Source: Nocardioides sp. (lineage in GTDB: Bacteria > Actinomycetota > Actinomycetes > Propionibacteriales > Nocardioidaceae). From it: a stretch of 64,000 bases of DNA. Position 1 is the stretch's first letter. Every line of letters begins with the position of its first letter. The notes below the pieces were generated by a model, which made no database searches, was not told where the DNA came from, and was given only the letters and a program-made list of their open reading frames with translations. Position numbers and translations under genes: made by a program. Below are positions 1-8,167 of the stretch, piece by piece. Location: positions 124,001-188,000 of the forward strand of contig NZ_JASEEQ010000004.1 of assembly GCF_030019515.1 (NCBI RefSeq). The letters are read 5' to 3'.

Positions 1-203
1 CCCAGCGGGCGGGCCTTCATCGCCAGCACGGTGCGGTCCTCGACCAGCAGCGTGAACCGTCCGCGGTCGACCGTCACGACGACGCCGTCGACGGCGTCGT
101 CGTAGGTCGGGCGCTCCTTGGTGCGCGGGCGGGTGTGGCGGCGCGGGCGGTCGTAGTGCTCGACGTCGTGCTCGGAGTACCGGCCGGTCGACTTGGGGCT
201 CAT
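1..203 (-). CDS. rsgA: Ribosome small-subunit-dependent GTPase A (RsgA), N-terminal part
   Basis: Only the first 67 codons lie in the window; the gene runs off its left edge. The visible protein starts MSPKSTGRYSEHD, has a very basic stretch (RPRRHTRPRTKERP, residues 19-32) and then the beginning of the OB-fold (VDGVVVTVDRGRFTLLVED), as in actinobacterial RsgA. RsgA checks late maturation of the 30S subunit by GTP hydrolysis; its GTPase domain is not visible here. It starts 20 bp after the aroA stop on the same strand, and the aroA-rsgA pairing is common in actinobacteria. The family call rests on the N-terminus and context only. Confidence 0.75.
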   Translation of the reverse strand, partial: MSPKSTGRYSEHDVEHYDRPRRHTRPRTKERPTYDDAVDGVVVTVDRGRFTLLVEDRTVLAMKARPL

Positions 204-222
204 CGCGTGCTCGCGCCGCGAC

Positions 223-1515
223 TCACGCGGGGACCAGCCCCGACCAGAAGCCGGCGAAGTCCGGGAAGGTCTTGCCCGTGGTCGCGACGTCCTCGACGAG
301 CACGTCCTCCACGGCGGCGCCGAGGATCACCCCGGCGTGCGCCATCCGGTGGTCGGCGTAGGTGTGGAACACGCCCCCGTGCAGCGGAGCGGGGCGGATG
401 CTCAACCCGTCCTCGAGCTCGGTGACGTCGGCGCCGAGTGCGGAGAGCTCGGTGGCGAGCGCGGCGAGCCGGTCGGTCTCGTGGCCGCGGATGTGGGCGA
501 CTCCGCGCAGGTGCGACGGCGCCTCGGCCAACGCGCAGAGGGCCGCGACCGCAGGCGTGAGCTCGCCGACGTCGTGGAGGTCGACGTCGATGCCGAGCAG
601 CGTGCCGCTGCCGGTGACCCGCAGCCCCTCCTCGACGAAGCCCACCTCGCAGCCCATGGCCGTGAGGATGTCGCGCAGCGCGTCGCCGGCCTGCGTGGTC
701 GCCCGCGGCCAGTCGCGGACCACCATGGTCCCGCCCGACACGGCCGCGAGTGCCAGGAACGGGGCGGCGTTGGAGAGGTCCGGCTCGATGAGGTGGTCGG
801 CGGCCCGCACCGGCCCGGGGGCGACCCGCCAGCGGTTCGCGTCCCCGCCCGACAACGGATCGTCGACCTCGACGCCGTGCGCGCGCAGCATCGCCACCGT
901 CATGTCGATGTGGGGCAGTGACGGAACGGGCTTGCCGTCGTGGCGTACGTCGACGCCGTGGTCGTAGCGCGCGCCCGCGAGCAACAGCGCGGAGATGAAC
1001 TGCGATGACGCCGACGCGTCGACCACCACGGTCCCGCCCGGGACGCCGCCGCGCCCGCGCACGGCGAACGGCAGCGCGTCGCCCTCGACCGCCACGCCGA
1101 GGGCACGCAACGCGCCGAGGATCTCGCCGATCGGCCGCTTCCGCATGTGCGGGTCGCCGTCGAAGGCGACCGCCCCCGTCGACAGCCCGGCCACCGGAGG
1201 CACGAAGCGCATCACGGTTCCGGCCAGCCCGCAGTCCACGCTCGCGTCCCGGTCGAACGCCCCGGGGGTCACCGTCCAGTCCTCGCCGTCGGGATCGACG
1301 GCGGAGCCGAGGGACGTGAGTGCGGCCGCCATCAGCGTGGTGTCCCGCGAGCGCAGCGCCCGCCGGACGACCGAGGGTCCGTCGGCGATCGCGGCCAGCA
1401 CGAGCGCCCGGTTGGTCAGCGACTTGCTCCCGGGCAGGGTGACCACCGCGTCGACGGGGCGGCGCGCGCGCGGCGCGGGCCAGGGGTCCGGCCAGGGATC
1501 GGGGCGCCTCGTCAC
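223..1515 (-). CDS. aroA: 3-phosphoshikimate 1-carboxyvinyltransferase (EPSP synthase)
   Basis: This 430-residue cytosolic enzyme joins shikimate-3-phosphate to phosphoenolpyruvate in the sixth step of the chorismate pathway. The substrate-binding motif [10 protein letters not shown] is at residues 27-36, with further family motifs [23 protein letters not shown] in the middle and [14 protein letters not shown] near the C-terminus. Length is normal for the family. The start is a GTG; a proline/arginine-rich head of about 20 residues precedes the first domain, so a slightly later start is possible. rsgA follows closely on the same strand. Confidence 0.95.
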   Translation of the reverse strand: MTRRPDPWPDPWPAPRARRPVDAVVTLPGSKSLTNRALVLAAIADGPSVVRRALRSRDTTLMAAALTSLGSAVDPDGEDWTVTPGAFDRDASVDCGLAGTVMRFVPPVAGLSTGAVAFDGDPHMRKRPIGEILGALRALGVAVEGDALPFAVRGRGGVPGGTVVVDASASSQFISALLLAGARYDHGVDVRHDGKPVPSLPHIDMTVAMLRAHGVEVDDPLSGGDANRWRVAPGPVRAADHLIEPDLSNAAPFLALAAVSGGTMVVRDWPRATTQAGDALRDILTAMGCEVGFVEEGLRVTGSGTLLGIDVDLHDVGELTPAVAALCALAEAPSHLRGVAHIRGHETDRLAALATELSALGADVTELEDGLSIRPAPLHGGVFHTYADHRMAHAGVILGAAVEDVLVEDVATTGKTFPDFAGFWSGLVPA

Positions 1516-1540
1516 CGGGGCAGCCTATCGGCGGGCGGGA

Positions 1541-2065
1541 TCAGGCGACCTTGGCCTTCGCGAGCCGGGCCTCCTGGCGCGCGGCGCCGGCGAGGTGCTT
1601 GGCCTGGCGCCGGGCGTCCTTCGCGGCGTGGCGGGCCCGCCAGGCGACGCCCGGCTTGCCGTCGGTGTCGCCCGCCGCGATCAGCAGGCCGCCGAGCACC
1701 GAGACGTTCTTGAAGAAGTGCAGCCGCTGCTGGGTCCGCTGCGCGGGGTCCTGGGCCTCCCAGAAGCGGTGACCGGCGGCGGTGGTCGGCACCAGGGTGG
1801 CCGCCAGCACCGCGGAGGAGAGCCGCGGCGCGCGCCCGGTGGCGAGGGCCAGGCCGGCGCCGAGCTGGACGCCGGCGTTGAGCCTGACCAGGGTCTCGGG
1901 GTCCTCCGGCAGCGGGATGCCGGCCCGCTTGGCGAGCGGGACCAGGCGGGAGGTGACGGGTTCGGCCCGCGCTGCCGGGCCGGCGGTGCTCTTGAGGGCG
2001 TTGACCGCACCGACGACGAAGATCGACGCGAGCATGGGACGGGCGATGAGTCTGCTGACGGTCAT
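1541..2065 (-). CDS. DoxX family membrane protein
   Basis: This 174-residue membrane protein has the DoxX layout: a first hydrophobic segment (ARPMLASIFVVGAVNAL), a second around GAGLALATGRAPRLSSAVLAA, a conserved HRFWEAQDP-type loop and a third around FFKNVSVLGGLLIAAGD. It ends in a long basic tail (about residues 145-174, many Arg, Lys and Ala) that probably lies in the cytoplasm. DoxX relatives have been linked to redox and thiol homeostasis, but the exact role is unknown. The ATG start has an AAGGAG box just upstream. It lies between aroA and the sigma-factor fusion gene, all on the minus strand. Confidence 0.75.
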   Translation of the reverse strand: MTVSRLIARPMLASIFVVGAVNALKSTAGPAARAEPVTSRLVPLAKRAGIPLPEDPETLVRLNAGVQLGAGLALATGRAPRLSSAVLAATLVPTTAAGHRFWEAQDPAQRTQQRLHFFKNVSVLGGLLIAAGDTDGKPGVAWRARHAAKDARRQAKHLAGAARQEARLAKAKVA

Positions 2066-2120
2066 GGCTCCTTCTTACCCGGGCCGGGCGGTTCTTACCC
2101 GGGGCGGCCCGGCGCCCGGC

Positions 2121-3500
2121 TCAGGGTGCGGTCCGGGCGACCGGGACCCCGACCGAGATCGTCGGCAGCGGGACGCCCGCCACCCCGCCGGTGACCTGCG
2201 CGGATGCGCCGTCGGGTCCGGCCGAGGCCTCGACCCCGAGCTGGACCAGCGGCGACTGGGGCGGTGCCGAGGGCGGCGCCGACGGCGGCGCGGAAGGCTC
2301 GTCGCTCGGCCCGCCGGTCGGCCCGCCGGTCGGCCCGCCGGTGGGTCCGGCGGTCGGTCCGGCGGTCGGTCCGGTGGTCGGTCCGGCGGTCGGTCCCATG
2401 GTCGGCGCCGCCCGGTGGGAGGCGGTGGCGGCGTCCGCCGGGCTCGTGGCGCCCGACGAGCCGCGGTCGCCCGCAGGGCGTCGGCCCAGCGGGACGCCGG
2501 GGCCGGCGGTGAGGGACGGCGCCAGGCTCGCCAGCGGGGTGTCCTCGGCAGCCGGCTGCCCGTCCTGCTCGTGCTGCAGGGCCACGACCAGCCCGGCCAC
2601 GACCAGGGACGCGGCGGCGCCGGCGACCGCGGCGGTCGGGGCGTGGGTGAGTACCGCGTCGCGGGCACGGCCGAGCAGCACGGTCACGCCGCCCGCGGCC
2701 GCGGAGAGCCCGCCGGTGGTGGCGCCGACGTACGCCGTCGCCGCGGTGCCGAGCAGCAGTGGGGCGAGCAGGGCTCCGAGGCCCGAGTTGACCTCGGTGA
2801 GCTCGAGGTAGATCGCGGTGCAGCCCCGGCACTCCTCGAGGTGGTGCTCGACGCGGGCGCTGTCGCGGCGGGAGAGCCCGCCGCGGACATAGGCCCCGAG
2901 CTGCGCGCGGGTGCGCGCGCAGGCGTCGTCCTCGACGTCCTGGGTGTGCATGGACAGGTAGGCCTGGCGCAGGCCCTCGCGGGCCCGGTAGGCCAGCGCC
3001 GAGACCGAGTTGGGGGTCATGCCGAGCAGCAGCGCGACCTCCGCCGGCTTCTGCTCCTCGACCTCGGTGTGCCACAGCACCAGCTGCCAGCGCTCGGGCA
3101 GCGAGGCGAACGCGCGGGCGGCGGTGGCGCTCTCGAAGCCCTCGACCGCGGTGTCGCGGAACGGCACGCCGGGGTCGAACGGCGTGAGGTCACCGGTGGT
3201 CTGCAGCCGGGCCGTGGCCCGGATCCGGTCGACCTGCAGGCGGCGTACCGCCGTGAGCAGGTAGGCCCGGAACGCGAGATCGGGCCCGCCCCCGCGCTGC
3301 AGCACGACCAGCAGCTTGGCGAAGGCCTCGGAGACGAGGTCGTCGACCTCGCCGGCGGACACGAGCTGCCGCGCCAGGCGCCGGGCGGCCTCGACATGGC
3401 GTGCGAAGAGCTCACCGTAGGCATCGGTGTCACCGCCCCGGACGGCGGAGATCAGCTCTCCGTCGCTGGGGCCCTCGAGAGTGGAGACGTGGCCGGCCAC
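2121..3500 (-). CDS. Sigma-70 family factor fused to a zinc anti-sigma-like domain and a membrane/proline-rich tail
   Basis: The first 185 residues are an extracytoplasmic-function-type sigma factor: region 2 at about 13-95 (GELISAVRGGDTDAYGELF to LQVDRIRAT) and region 4 at about 130-185 (LPERWQLVLWHTEVEEQKPAE to AYRAREGLRQAY). Next comes Cys194-x25-His220-x3-Cys224-x2-Cys227, the ligand spacing of zinc anti-sigma domains and the same as in RsrA in this window. Two hydrophobic segments follow (about 243-265 and 295-320), then an extracytoplasmic tail of GPTAGPT/GPTGGPT and SAPP repeats. I infer a cis-acting, membrane-tethered sigma factor. The frame stays open upstream to 3881, but the GTG at 3500 sits just before region 2; a GTG at 3533 is the alternative and neither has a clear ribosome site. 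Divergent from the GGDEF-like gene. Confidence 0.7.
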   Translation of the reverse strand: MAGHVSTLEGPSDGELISAVRGGDTDAYGELFARHVEAARRLARQLVSAGEVDDLVSEAFAKLLVVLQRGGGPDLAFRAYLLTAVRRLQVDRIRATARLQTTGDLTPFDPGVPFRDTAVEGFESATAARAFASLPERWQLVLWHTEVEEQKPAEVALLLGMTPNSVSALAYRAREGLRQAYLSMHTQDVEDDACARTRAQLGAYVRGGLSRRDSARVEHHLEECRGCTAIYLELTEVNSGLGALLAPLLLGTAATAYVGATTGGLSAAAGGVTVLLGRARDAVLTHAPTAAVAGAAASLVVAGLVVALQHEQDGQPAAEDTPLASLAPSLTAGPGVPLGRRPAGDRGSSGATSPADAATASHRAAPTMGPTAGPTTGPTAGPTAGPTGGPTGGPTGGPSDEPSAPPSAPPSAPPQSPLVQLGVEASAGPDGASAQVTGGVAGVPLPTISVGVPVARTAP

Positions 3501-3636
3501 ATCGGACCAACGCGCGAACCGGGAAAAGATCACGGCGCCGGGCCGGCGAAAAAAGGTGACGAAGTTCGCGAGAACCGCGTCATGGACCTGCGCCCGGGCC
3601 GTTCCATCACCGCAGACCAACCGAGGGGGAGCCACC

Positions 3637-4386
3637 GTGGGAAGGTTCACGACGCGCAGGCGACGTGCGACCACGGGCGACCCCGAGACGAGGGTGGAGC
3701 TGTCCTTGCAGCTGTGTGCGGCCCTGCCGCCACGCTTCGAGGCAGTCGGGGAGGCCCTTGTCTCGGGGTCGGGCACGGTCCCGGCCTGCGAGGTCGCCGG
3801 CGCGCTGCTTGCCGCCGACGGACTGTCCCTCGAGGAGTCCCTCGAAGGCCTCGCCGTGACCAGCCGCCTGGTGCACGGCACCGACCCCGGCTTCGCCGAG
3901 ACCCGGGCGCTGACGGTCGCGTGGAGCGACGCGGTCCTCGGCTACCTGCACGGGCTCTCCTGCGACGACCCGCTCACGGGCCTCGCGAGCCTCGCACATC
4001 TGCGCAGCCGCGTCTCGGACGTCTACCGCGGCGAGGGTCGCACCGGGGCCTCGGTCTCGGAGTCGCACGCCCTGGTCGTCGTGGCCGCCCCGCCGTGGCC
4101 CGACGCGGCGACGGGCCGCAGCGACGTGCTCACCCGCGCGATGCGGACCGCGCAGCTCGGCGACACCGCCCGGGCCGTGTTCGCCGGGTCGGAGACCATC
4201 GGCCATGTCGCCCCCGGCCGGGTCGTGGTGCTCGCCGGTCGCGACGAGCGGATCGGGCGGCGGGTCGGCCTCCTGCGCCGGATGCTCGACGGGTCCGCCG
4301 TCCCGCACGCGCGGGTGTGGATCGAGGGCCTGCCCGACTCCGACGACGCCGCCGGTCGCCTGCTCGACGAGCTCACCCGGGTGTAG
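3637..4386 (+). CDS. Degenerate GGDEF-like regulatory protein
   Basis: A 249-residue soluble protein. The stretch DPLTGLASLAHLRSRVSDVY (about residues 111-130) looks like the opening helix of a GGDEF diguanylate cyclase domain, yet no GG(D/E)EF active-site motif follows. The rest (HALVVVAAPPW, GRVVVLAGRDERIGRR) is consistent with a worn alpha/beta fold. If related, it is likely a non-catalytic regulator. I chose GTG 3637 because AGGGGGA lies 7 nt upstream and the sequence before it is not coding-like. It diverges from the sigma/anti-sigma fusion gene with 136 bp between starts, so a regulatory partnership is plausible but unproven. Confidence 0.5.
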   Translation: MGRFTTRRRRATTGDPETRVELSLQLCAALPPRFEAVGEALVSGSGTVPACEVAGALLAADGLSLEESLEGLAVTSRLVHGTDPGFAETRALTVAWSDAVLGYLHGLSCDDPLTGLASLAHLRSRVSDVYRGEGRTGASVSESHALVVVAAPPWPDAATGRSDVLTRAMRTAQLGDTARAVFAGSETIGHVAPGRVVVLAGRDERIGRRVGLLRRMLDGSAVPHARVWIEGLPDSDDAAGRLLDELTRV

Positions 4387-4430
4387 CCCCAGGGTGTACG
4401 CCCCCCGCGACCGAGACCGCTGTCGGGCTG

Positions 4431-4483
4431 GGTCTCGACGCGGCATTGCGACCCCGCACGCTCGGTCGCAGCCTTGCTCAACC
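4431..4483. repeat. Dispersed intergenic hairpin element, copy 1
   Basis: About 53 nt resembling the elements at 12247-12301 and 23703-23756. It opens GGTCTCGACGCGG, carries the stem TGCGACC (4447-4453) / GGTCGCA (4464-4470) and ends GCCTTGCTCAACC. The outer stem pair is T-A here but C-G in the other two good copies, so pairing is preserved. It lies between two plus-strand genes and may act as a terminator. Confidence 0.6.
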
Positions 4484-4588
4484 TCCCGCGGCCTTTCCCG
4501 ACCACCTCTCCACCCAGGCGGCGTCGACGGCGGGTGCTCCGCCTGGGGCCCGCGCATCCGTGGTCGGGCGACGGATCCCGGGTACCAC

Positions 4589-4594
4589 TAGCCT
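4589..4594 (+). promoter_or_regulatory. Probable -10 box (TAGCCT) for the SRAP gene
   Basis: TAGCCT ends 6 nt before the ATG at 4601 and no ribosome-binding site lies between. This is the spacing of a leaderless actinobacterial transcript. No clear -35 box is seen. Confidence 0.45.
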
Positions 4595-4600
4595 GGCAGC

Positions 4601-5377
4601 ATGTGCGGTCGCTACGCCTCGAGCCGTCGGCCCGAGGACCTGGTCGAGGAGTTCGACATCGCCGACGTGCGGATCCCCGCGCCGCTCGAGGCCGACTACA
4701 ACGTGGCCCCGACCAAGGAGGTCTACGCCGTCGTCGAGCGGCCTCCCCAGGGCTCGGCGGAGTCGACGGCGGCCGAGGAGCCGCCGGAGCGCCAGCTGCG
4801 GGTGCTGACCTGGGGCCTGGTGCCGTCCTGGGCGAAGGACCCCTCGATCGGCAACCGGATGATCAACGCGCGGATGGAGACCGTCGCGGAGAAGCCGGCG
4901 TACAAGCGGGCGTTCGCGAAGCGGCGCTGCCTGCTGCCCGCCGACGGCTACTACGAGTGGTACCCGACCCAGGAGCGCACCTCGGCCGGCAGGCCGCGCA
5001 AGCAGCCGTTCTTCATCCGCCCGAAGGACCACGGGGTCCTGGCGATGGCGGGTCTCTACGAGATCTGGCGCGACCCCGGGAAGGATGACGAGGCTCCCGA
5101 CCGGTTCCGCTGGACCTGCACCGTGATCACCACCGAGGCGGAGGACACCCTCGGACACATCCACGACCGGATGCCGCTGATGGTCGAGCGCGAGCGCTGG
5201 GGCGCCTGGCTGGATCCCACCGCGCCCCAGGACCACCTGCTCGAGCTCCTGGTGCCGGCGGCGCCGGGGACGCTCGAGGCTTACCCCGTCGCCACCCTCG
5301 TCAGCAACGTGCGCAACAACGGTCCGGAGCTGGTCGAGCCGCTGCCGCTCGAGCCCGACGGTGGAGTCGCGCCGTGA
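4601..5377 (+). CDS. yedK: SOS response-associated peptidase (SRAP / YedK / HMCES family)
   Basis: A 258-residue protein starting MCGRYAS; Cys2, exposed after removal of Met1, is the residue that forms a thiazolidine crosslink with abasic sites in single-stranded DNA. Other family blocks are visible: YNVAPT (about 32), [23 protein letters not shown] (68-90), [15 protein letters not shown] (107-121), FTCTVIT-like [11 protein letters not shown] and HDRMPLMV near the C-terminus. It shields abasic sites from error-prone repair. The hydrolase gene downstream overlaps its stop by 4 bp (GTGA), so the two are probably co-transcribed. Confidence 0.93.
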   Translation: MCGRYASSRRPEDLVEEFDIADVRIPAPLEADYNVAPTKEVYAVVERPPQGSAESTAAEEPPERQLRVLTWGLVPSWAKDPSIGNRMINARMETVAEKPAYKRAFAKRRCLLPADGYYEWYPTQERTSAGRPRKQPFFIRPKDHGVLAMAGLYEIWRDPGKDDEAPDRFRWTCTVITTEAEDTLGHIHDRMPLMVERERWGAWLDPTAPQDHLLELLVPAAPGTLEAYPVATLVSNVRNNGPELVEPLPLEPDGGVAP

Positions 5378-6036
5378 CCCGCGCGGAGCGCCGCATCGAC
5401 ACGCCGTACGGCGAGGCGCGGCTGGTGGTCGACCAGGCGCGCGCACCGGTGGCGACCGTCCTGCTCTCGCACGGCGCCGGCGCCGGCATCGACACGGCCG
5501 ATCTGGAGGCCCTGGCCCGGCACCTGCCGCGCAACGGGGTCACGGTGGTCCGCCTCGAGCAGCCCTGGAAGGTCGCCGGCGGCAAGGTCGCCACCCCCCC
5601 GGCCACGCTGGACGCCGCCCTGGTCGCGGCGGCCAACCGGCTGCGCACCCGCACCCCACTGGTCCTGGGTGGCCGGTCCGCCGGCGCTCGCTCGGCCGTC
5701 CGCTGCGCCCGGCAGCTCGCGGCCAGCGGCTGCCTGGCGCTCTCGTTCCCGCTGCACCCGCCCGGGCGCCCGGAGAAGACGCGGCTCGACGAGCTCCGTG
5801 GCGCCGGCGTACCGACCCTGGTGATCCAGGGCGAGCGCGACCCGATGGGCCGGCCCGAGGAGTTCCCCGACGACGTCGACCTGTGCGTGGTGCCCGGCGC
5901 GGACCACAGCCTGAAGGTGCCGGCGCGGGGCGAGATCGGGCAGTCCGACGCCCTCGAGATCGTCGTCGAGTCGGCGCTGGAGTGGATCGTGCGCGAGATC
6001 GCCGGCGGCGGCCGGGGGAATGGCGGACCGGCCTGA
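5374..6036 (+). CDS. Alpha/beta hydrolase of the TEX30/KANL3 type
   Basis: A 220-residue single-domain hydrolase. It shows the early LLSHGAGAG oxyanion region (residues 30-38), a nucleophile elbow GGRSAGAR with the likely catalytic serine, a strand-plus-acid region [12 protein letters not shown] and a late histidine in [12 protein letters not shown]. That is the architecture of the KANL3/TEX30 family of small dienelactone-hydrolase-like proteins. The substrate is unknown. The GTG start overlaps the stop of the SRAP gene. The SigR-type promoter for the next gene begins inside its 3' end. Confidence 0.8.
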   Translation: MTRAERRIDTPYGEARLVVDQARAPVATVLLSHGAGAGIDTADLEALARHLPRNGVTVVRLEQPWKVAGGKVATPPATLDAALVAAANRLRTRTPLVLGGRSAGARSAVRCARQLAASGCLALSFPLHPPGRPEKTRLDELRGAGVPTLVIQGERDPMGRPEEFPDDVDLCVVPGADHSLKVPARGEIGQSDALEIVVESALEWIVREIAGGGRGNGGPA

Positions 6037-6042
6037 GGTGTT
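6016..6042 (+). promoter_or_regulatory. SigR-type promoter (GGGAAT-N18-GTT) upstream of sigR
   Basis: GGGAAT lies at 6016-6021 and GTT at 6040-6042, separated by exactly 18 nt. This is the consensus described for the thiol-oxidative-stress sigma factor SigR of Streptomyces and SigH of mycobacteria. It overlaps the last codons of the hydrolase gene and lies about 57 bp before the sigR ATG. It implies positive autoregulation of sigR-rsrA. Confidence 0.8.
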
Positions 6043-6098
6043 CACCTCGCATGCTGGCTGTGCTCGAACCACCCGCCCCGGGGCTATTCTGGGGGGCG

Positions 6099-6752
6099 AT
6101 GACTGACCCCGACGTACCCACCCCCGAGAGCGTTCCCGACCCTGCCGCCGTGGACCTCGACACCGAGACCGAGGCGGACCGGTCCGCGCGCTTCGAGCGC
6201 GACGCCCTGCCGTTCCTCGACCAGCTCTACTCGGCCGCGATGCGGATGACGCGCAACCCGGCCGACGCCGAGGACCTGGTGCAGGAGACGTTCGCCAAGG
6301 CGTACTCCTCCTTCCACCAGTTCCGGCCCGGCACGAACCTCAAGGCCTGGCTGTACCGGATCCTCACCAACACCTTCATCAACACCTACCGCAAGAAGCA
6401 GCGCCAGCCGCAGCAGTCGATGTCCGAGGACGTCGAGGACTGGCAGCTGCACCGCGCCGAGTCCCACTCCTCGACGGGGCTGCGCTCGGCTGAGATGGAG
6501 GCGCTCGAGCACCTGCCCGACTCCCAGGTCAAGGACGCCCTGCAGCGCCTGCCCGAGGAGTTCCGGCTCGCGGTCTACCTCGCCGACGTCGAGGGCTTCG
6601 CCTACAAGGAGATCGCCGAGATCATGGAGACCCCGATCGGCACCGTGATGTCCCGGTTGCACCGGGGCCGGCGCCAGCTGCGCGACATGCTCTCCGACTA
6701 CGTCCGCGACAACGACCTGCTCACGGTCGGGCGGGACGGCGGCGCGTCATGA
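6099..6752 (+). CDS. sigR: RNA polymerase sigma factor SigR (SigH family)
   Basis: A 217-residue group 4 sigma factor controlling the response to thiol oxidation. Region 2 covers about 30-100 ([30 protein letters not shown], then [20 protein letters not shown]) and region 4 about 140-200 ([46 protein letters not shown]). The adjacent overlapping gene encodes its zinc anti-sigma RsrA, which fixes the assignment. ATG 6099 is chosen; TATTCT ends 8 nt before it. An in-frame ATG at 6051 would add 16 residues and sits at the start site expected from the SigR-type promoter, so a longer isoform is possible, as known for Streptomyces SigR. Confidence 0.93.
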   Translation: MTDPDVPTPESVPDPAAVDLDTETEADRSARFERDALPFLDQLYSAAMRMTRNPADAEDLVQETFAKAYSSFHQFRPGTNLKAWLYRILTNTFINTYRKKQRQPQQSMSEDVEDWQLHRAESHSSTGLRSAEMEALEHLPDSQVKDALQRLPEEFRLAVYLADVEGFAYKEIAEIMETPIGTVMSRLHRGRRQLRDMLSDYVRDNDLLTVGRDGGAS

Positions 6753-7027
6753 GCGACCACCACCACCGCCCCGAGCCCACCTCCGAGGACTGTGCGGACT
6801 TCCTCGAGCGGATCGTGTACTTCCTGGACAACGAGCTCGACGAGGTCGACTGCTCGGCGGTCCGCCTGCACCTGGACAGCTGCAACCCCTGCCTCGAGCG
6901 CTACGACCTCCAGCGCACCGTGAAGGCCGTGGTCGCCCGCTCCTGCGCGGAGTCGGCACCCGACGAGCTGCGCAAGCGGGTGCTGCTGCGGATCCGCGAG
7001 GTGCAGGTCCAGATCCGCGAGAGCTGA
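6749..7027 (+). CDS. rsrA: Redox-sensitive zinc anti-sigma factor RsrA
   Basis: A 92-residue cytosolic anti-sigma factor that releases SigR when its zinc-bound cysteines are oxidised. The zinc ligands Cys15, His41, Cys45 and Cys48 have exactly the RsrA spacing (C-x25-H-x3-C-x2-C); Cys35 is an additional cysteine. The ATG overlaps the sigR stop by 4 bp (ATGA), consistent with translational coupling and balanced amounts of the two proteins. A strong hairpin follows 23 bp after the stop. Confidence 0.92.
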   Translation: MSDHHHRPEPTSEDCADFLERIVYFLDNELDEVDCSAVRLHLDSCNPCLERYDLQRTVKAVVARSCAESAPDELRKRVLLRIREVQVQIRES

Positions 7028-7050
7028 GCGGGAACCCCCCACGACGCAGC

Positions 7051-7079
7051 GAACCCCCGAGCCGGCGGCTCGGGGGTTC
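7051..7079. terminator. Hairpin terminator between rsrA and bL37
   Basis: A perfect 13-bp stem, GAACCCCCGAGCC paired with GGCTCGGGGGTTC across a 3-nt loop. It lies between two convergent genes and probably stops transcription from both sides. There is no U-tract, as is usual in actinobacteria. Confidence 0.75.
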
Positions 7080-7092
7080 GTGTCATTCGCGC

Positions 7093-7167
7093 TCAGGCGT
7101 TGGGGCGCTTGCCGTGGTTCGCGGCCTTCTTCTTGCGAGCGCGGCGCTTGCGGCCGGTCTTGCCCAT
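7093..7167 (-). CDS. 50S ribosomal protein bL37
   Basis: A 24-residue, extremely basic protein (MGKTGRKRRARKKKAANHGK, then RPNA). This matches the short ribosomal protein bL37 found in actinobacterial 50S subunits. The ATG at 7167 is preceded by a strong GGAGGA box 5 nt upstream, which decides the start. It is easily missed because of its length. It faces the rsrA terminator. Confidence 0.85.
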   Translation of the reverse strand: MGKTGRKRRARKKKAANHGKRPNA

Positions 7168-7304
7168 GGGATTCCTCCTGATCGGACGGTACTGGCCCGT
7201 TCAGGGGCCGTCGGACAGTCTCTCACCTCCCGTCGAGACACCCAAAATGGCCGTGCTCCACGGGCCGGAGGAGCCACCTGGGGGTCTCGCCGGCCGAGGA
7301 CCAG

Positions 7305-7664
7305 TCAGACGCGGCTCAGGAACCGCTCCGCGTCGACGACGACGCGGGTGATCTCGCCGGTGCCGACGACCTTGCCGCCCAGGTTCCTCGCCAGCACCGA
7401 GAAGCGGTGCAGGCGGCCGTCGACGTACGCCGCCGTGGCGGTGACCTCCACCCCCTGCCCGACCGCGGAGGCGGCGACGTGCTCGAGCTCGACCCGGGTG
7501 CCGACGCTCGTCGAGCCGGCCGGGAGCGTCGGGTCGATCGCGGCGCAGGTGGCGGCCTCGCACCAGGCCAGCAGCCGCGGGGTGCCGAGGACCGGCAGGC
7601 TGCCCGAGCCGACCGCCGCCGCGGTGTCGTCGGCGGTCACGGTGAAGTGCAGCGTCGCCTCCAT
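7305..7664 (-). CDS. Thioesterase family protein (hotdog fold, FlK-like)
   Basis: A 119-residue protein with the small single-hotdog layout: TPRLLAWCEAATCAAIDPTLP (about 28-48) then TSVGTRVELEHVAASAVGQGVEVTATAAYVDGR in pieces around 50-85. The E-x-A-C helix and SVGTRVELEHVA strand recall fluoroacetyl-CoA thioesterase-like proteins, which hydrolyse acyl-CoA thioesters. The substrate is unknown. Its ATG overlaps the stop of the GNAT gene by one base (TGATG), placing it last in a minus-strand operon. Confidence 0.7.
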   Translation of the reverse strand: MEATLHFTVTADDTAAAVGSGSLPVLGTPRLLAWCEAATCAAIDPTLPAGSTSVGTRVELEHVAASAVGQGVEVTATAAYVDGRLHRFSVLARNLGGKVVGTGEITRVVVDAERFLSRV

Positions 7665-8167
7665 CACAGCTCCGCCACGAACGCGATCAGGTCCACGCCC
7701 GGGGCCGGCGACCAGTCCCGCTCGGGCGCGCGGCGGAAGCCGTGCCGCTCGTAGACCCGGTGCGCGGAGGTCATCTGGGCGAGGCTGGACAGCACGATCC
7801 CGCGGAAGCCGAGCTCGCGGAACCGGTCCATCGCCAGCCTGGTCAGCGCCTCGCCGACGCCGCGGCGCCGGGCCGTGGGGGAGACCGCGAGCATCCGGAA
7901 CTCGCCCTCCTCGTCGGTGCCGATCTCGCGCCAGGGCGAGCCGGGGAGTGTGATCGTGACGGTGCCGAGGACCTCGCCGCCCCGCTCGGCGACCCACAGC
8001 TCGGCCTCCCGGTCGCGCCGCGCGGTGTCGCGCAGCAGCGCGACGTAGTGGTCGTCGGGGCCCTCGGTGAACTCGGCGTACGCCGCGACGGTGACCTCGC
8101 CCGCGGCCGCGAGGTCCTCGGGTCGGGCGCGCCGGACCACCACCCCGGGCGCGAGGGGCTCAGACAC
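7664..8167 (-). CDS. GNAT family N-acetyltransferase
   Basis: A 167-residue acetyl-CoA-dependent acyltransferase. The GNAT core is clear: VTVAAYAEF (motif C region), ELWVAERGGEVLGTVTI (motif D), EFRMLAVSPTARRRGVGEALTRL with the acetyl-CoA P-loop RRRGVG (about 100-107), then IVLSSLAQMTSAHRVYERHGFRR (motif B). The substrate cannot be deduced. The GTG start overlaps the preceding IlvG-like gene by 8 bp and its stop overlaps the thioesterase start, so it sits inside a tight operon. Confidence 0.88.
   Translation of the reverse strand: MSEPLAPGVVVRRARPEDLAAAGEVTVAAYAEFTEGPDDHYVALLRDTARRDREAELWVAERGGEVLGTVTITLPGSPWREIGTDEEGEFRMLAVSPTARRRGVGEALTRLAMDRFRELGFRGIVLSSLAQMTSAHRVYERHGFRRAPERDWSPAPGVDLIAFVAEL

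Noticed and set aside
1782..4808. Plus-strand open frame of about 1000 codons across the sigma fusion gene
   Set aside because: It overlaps real genes on both strands and consists of Arg/Gly/Pro-rich shadow sequence.
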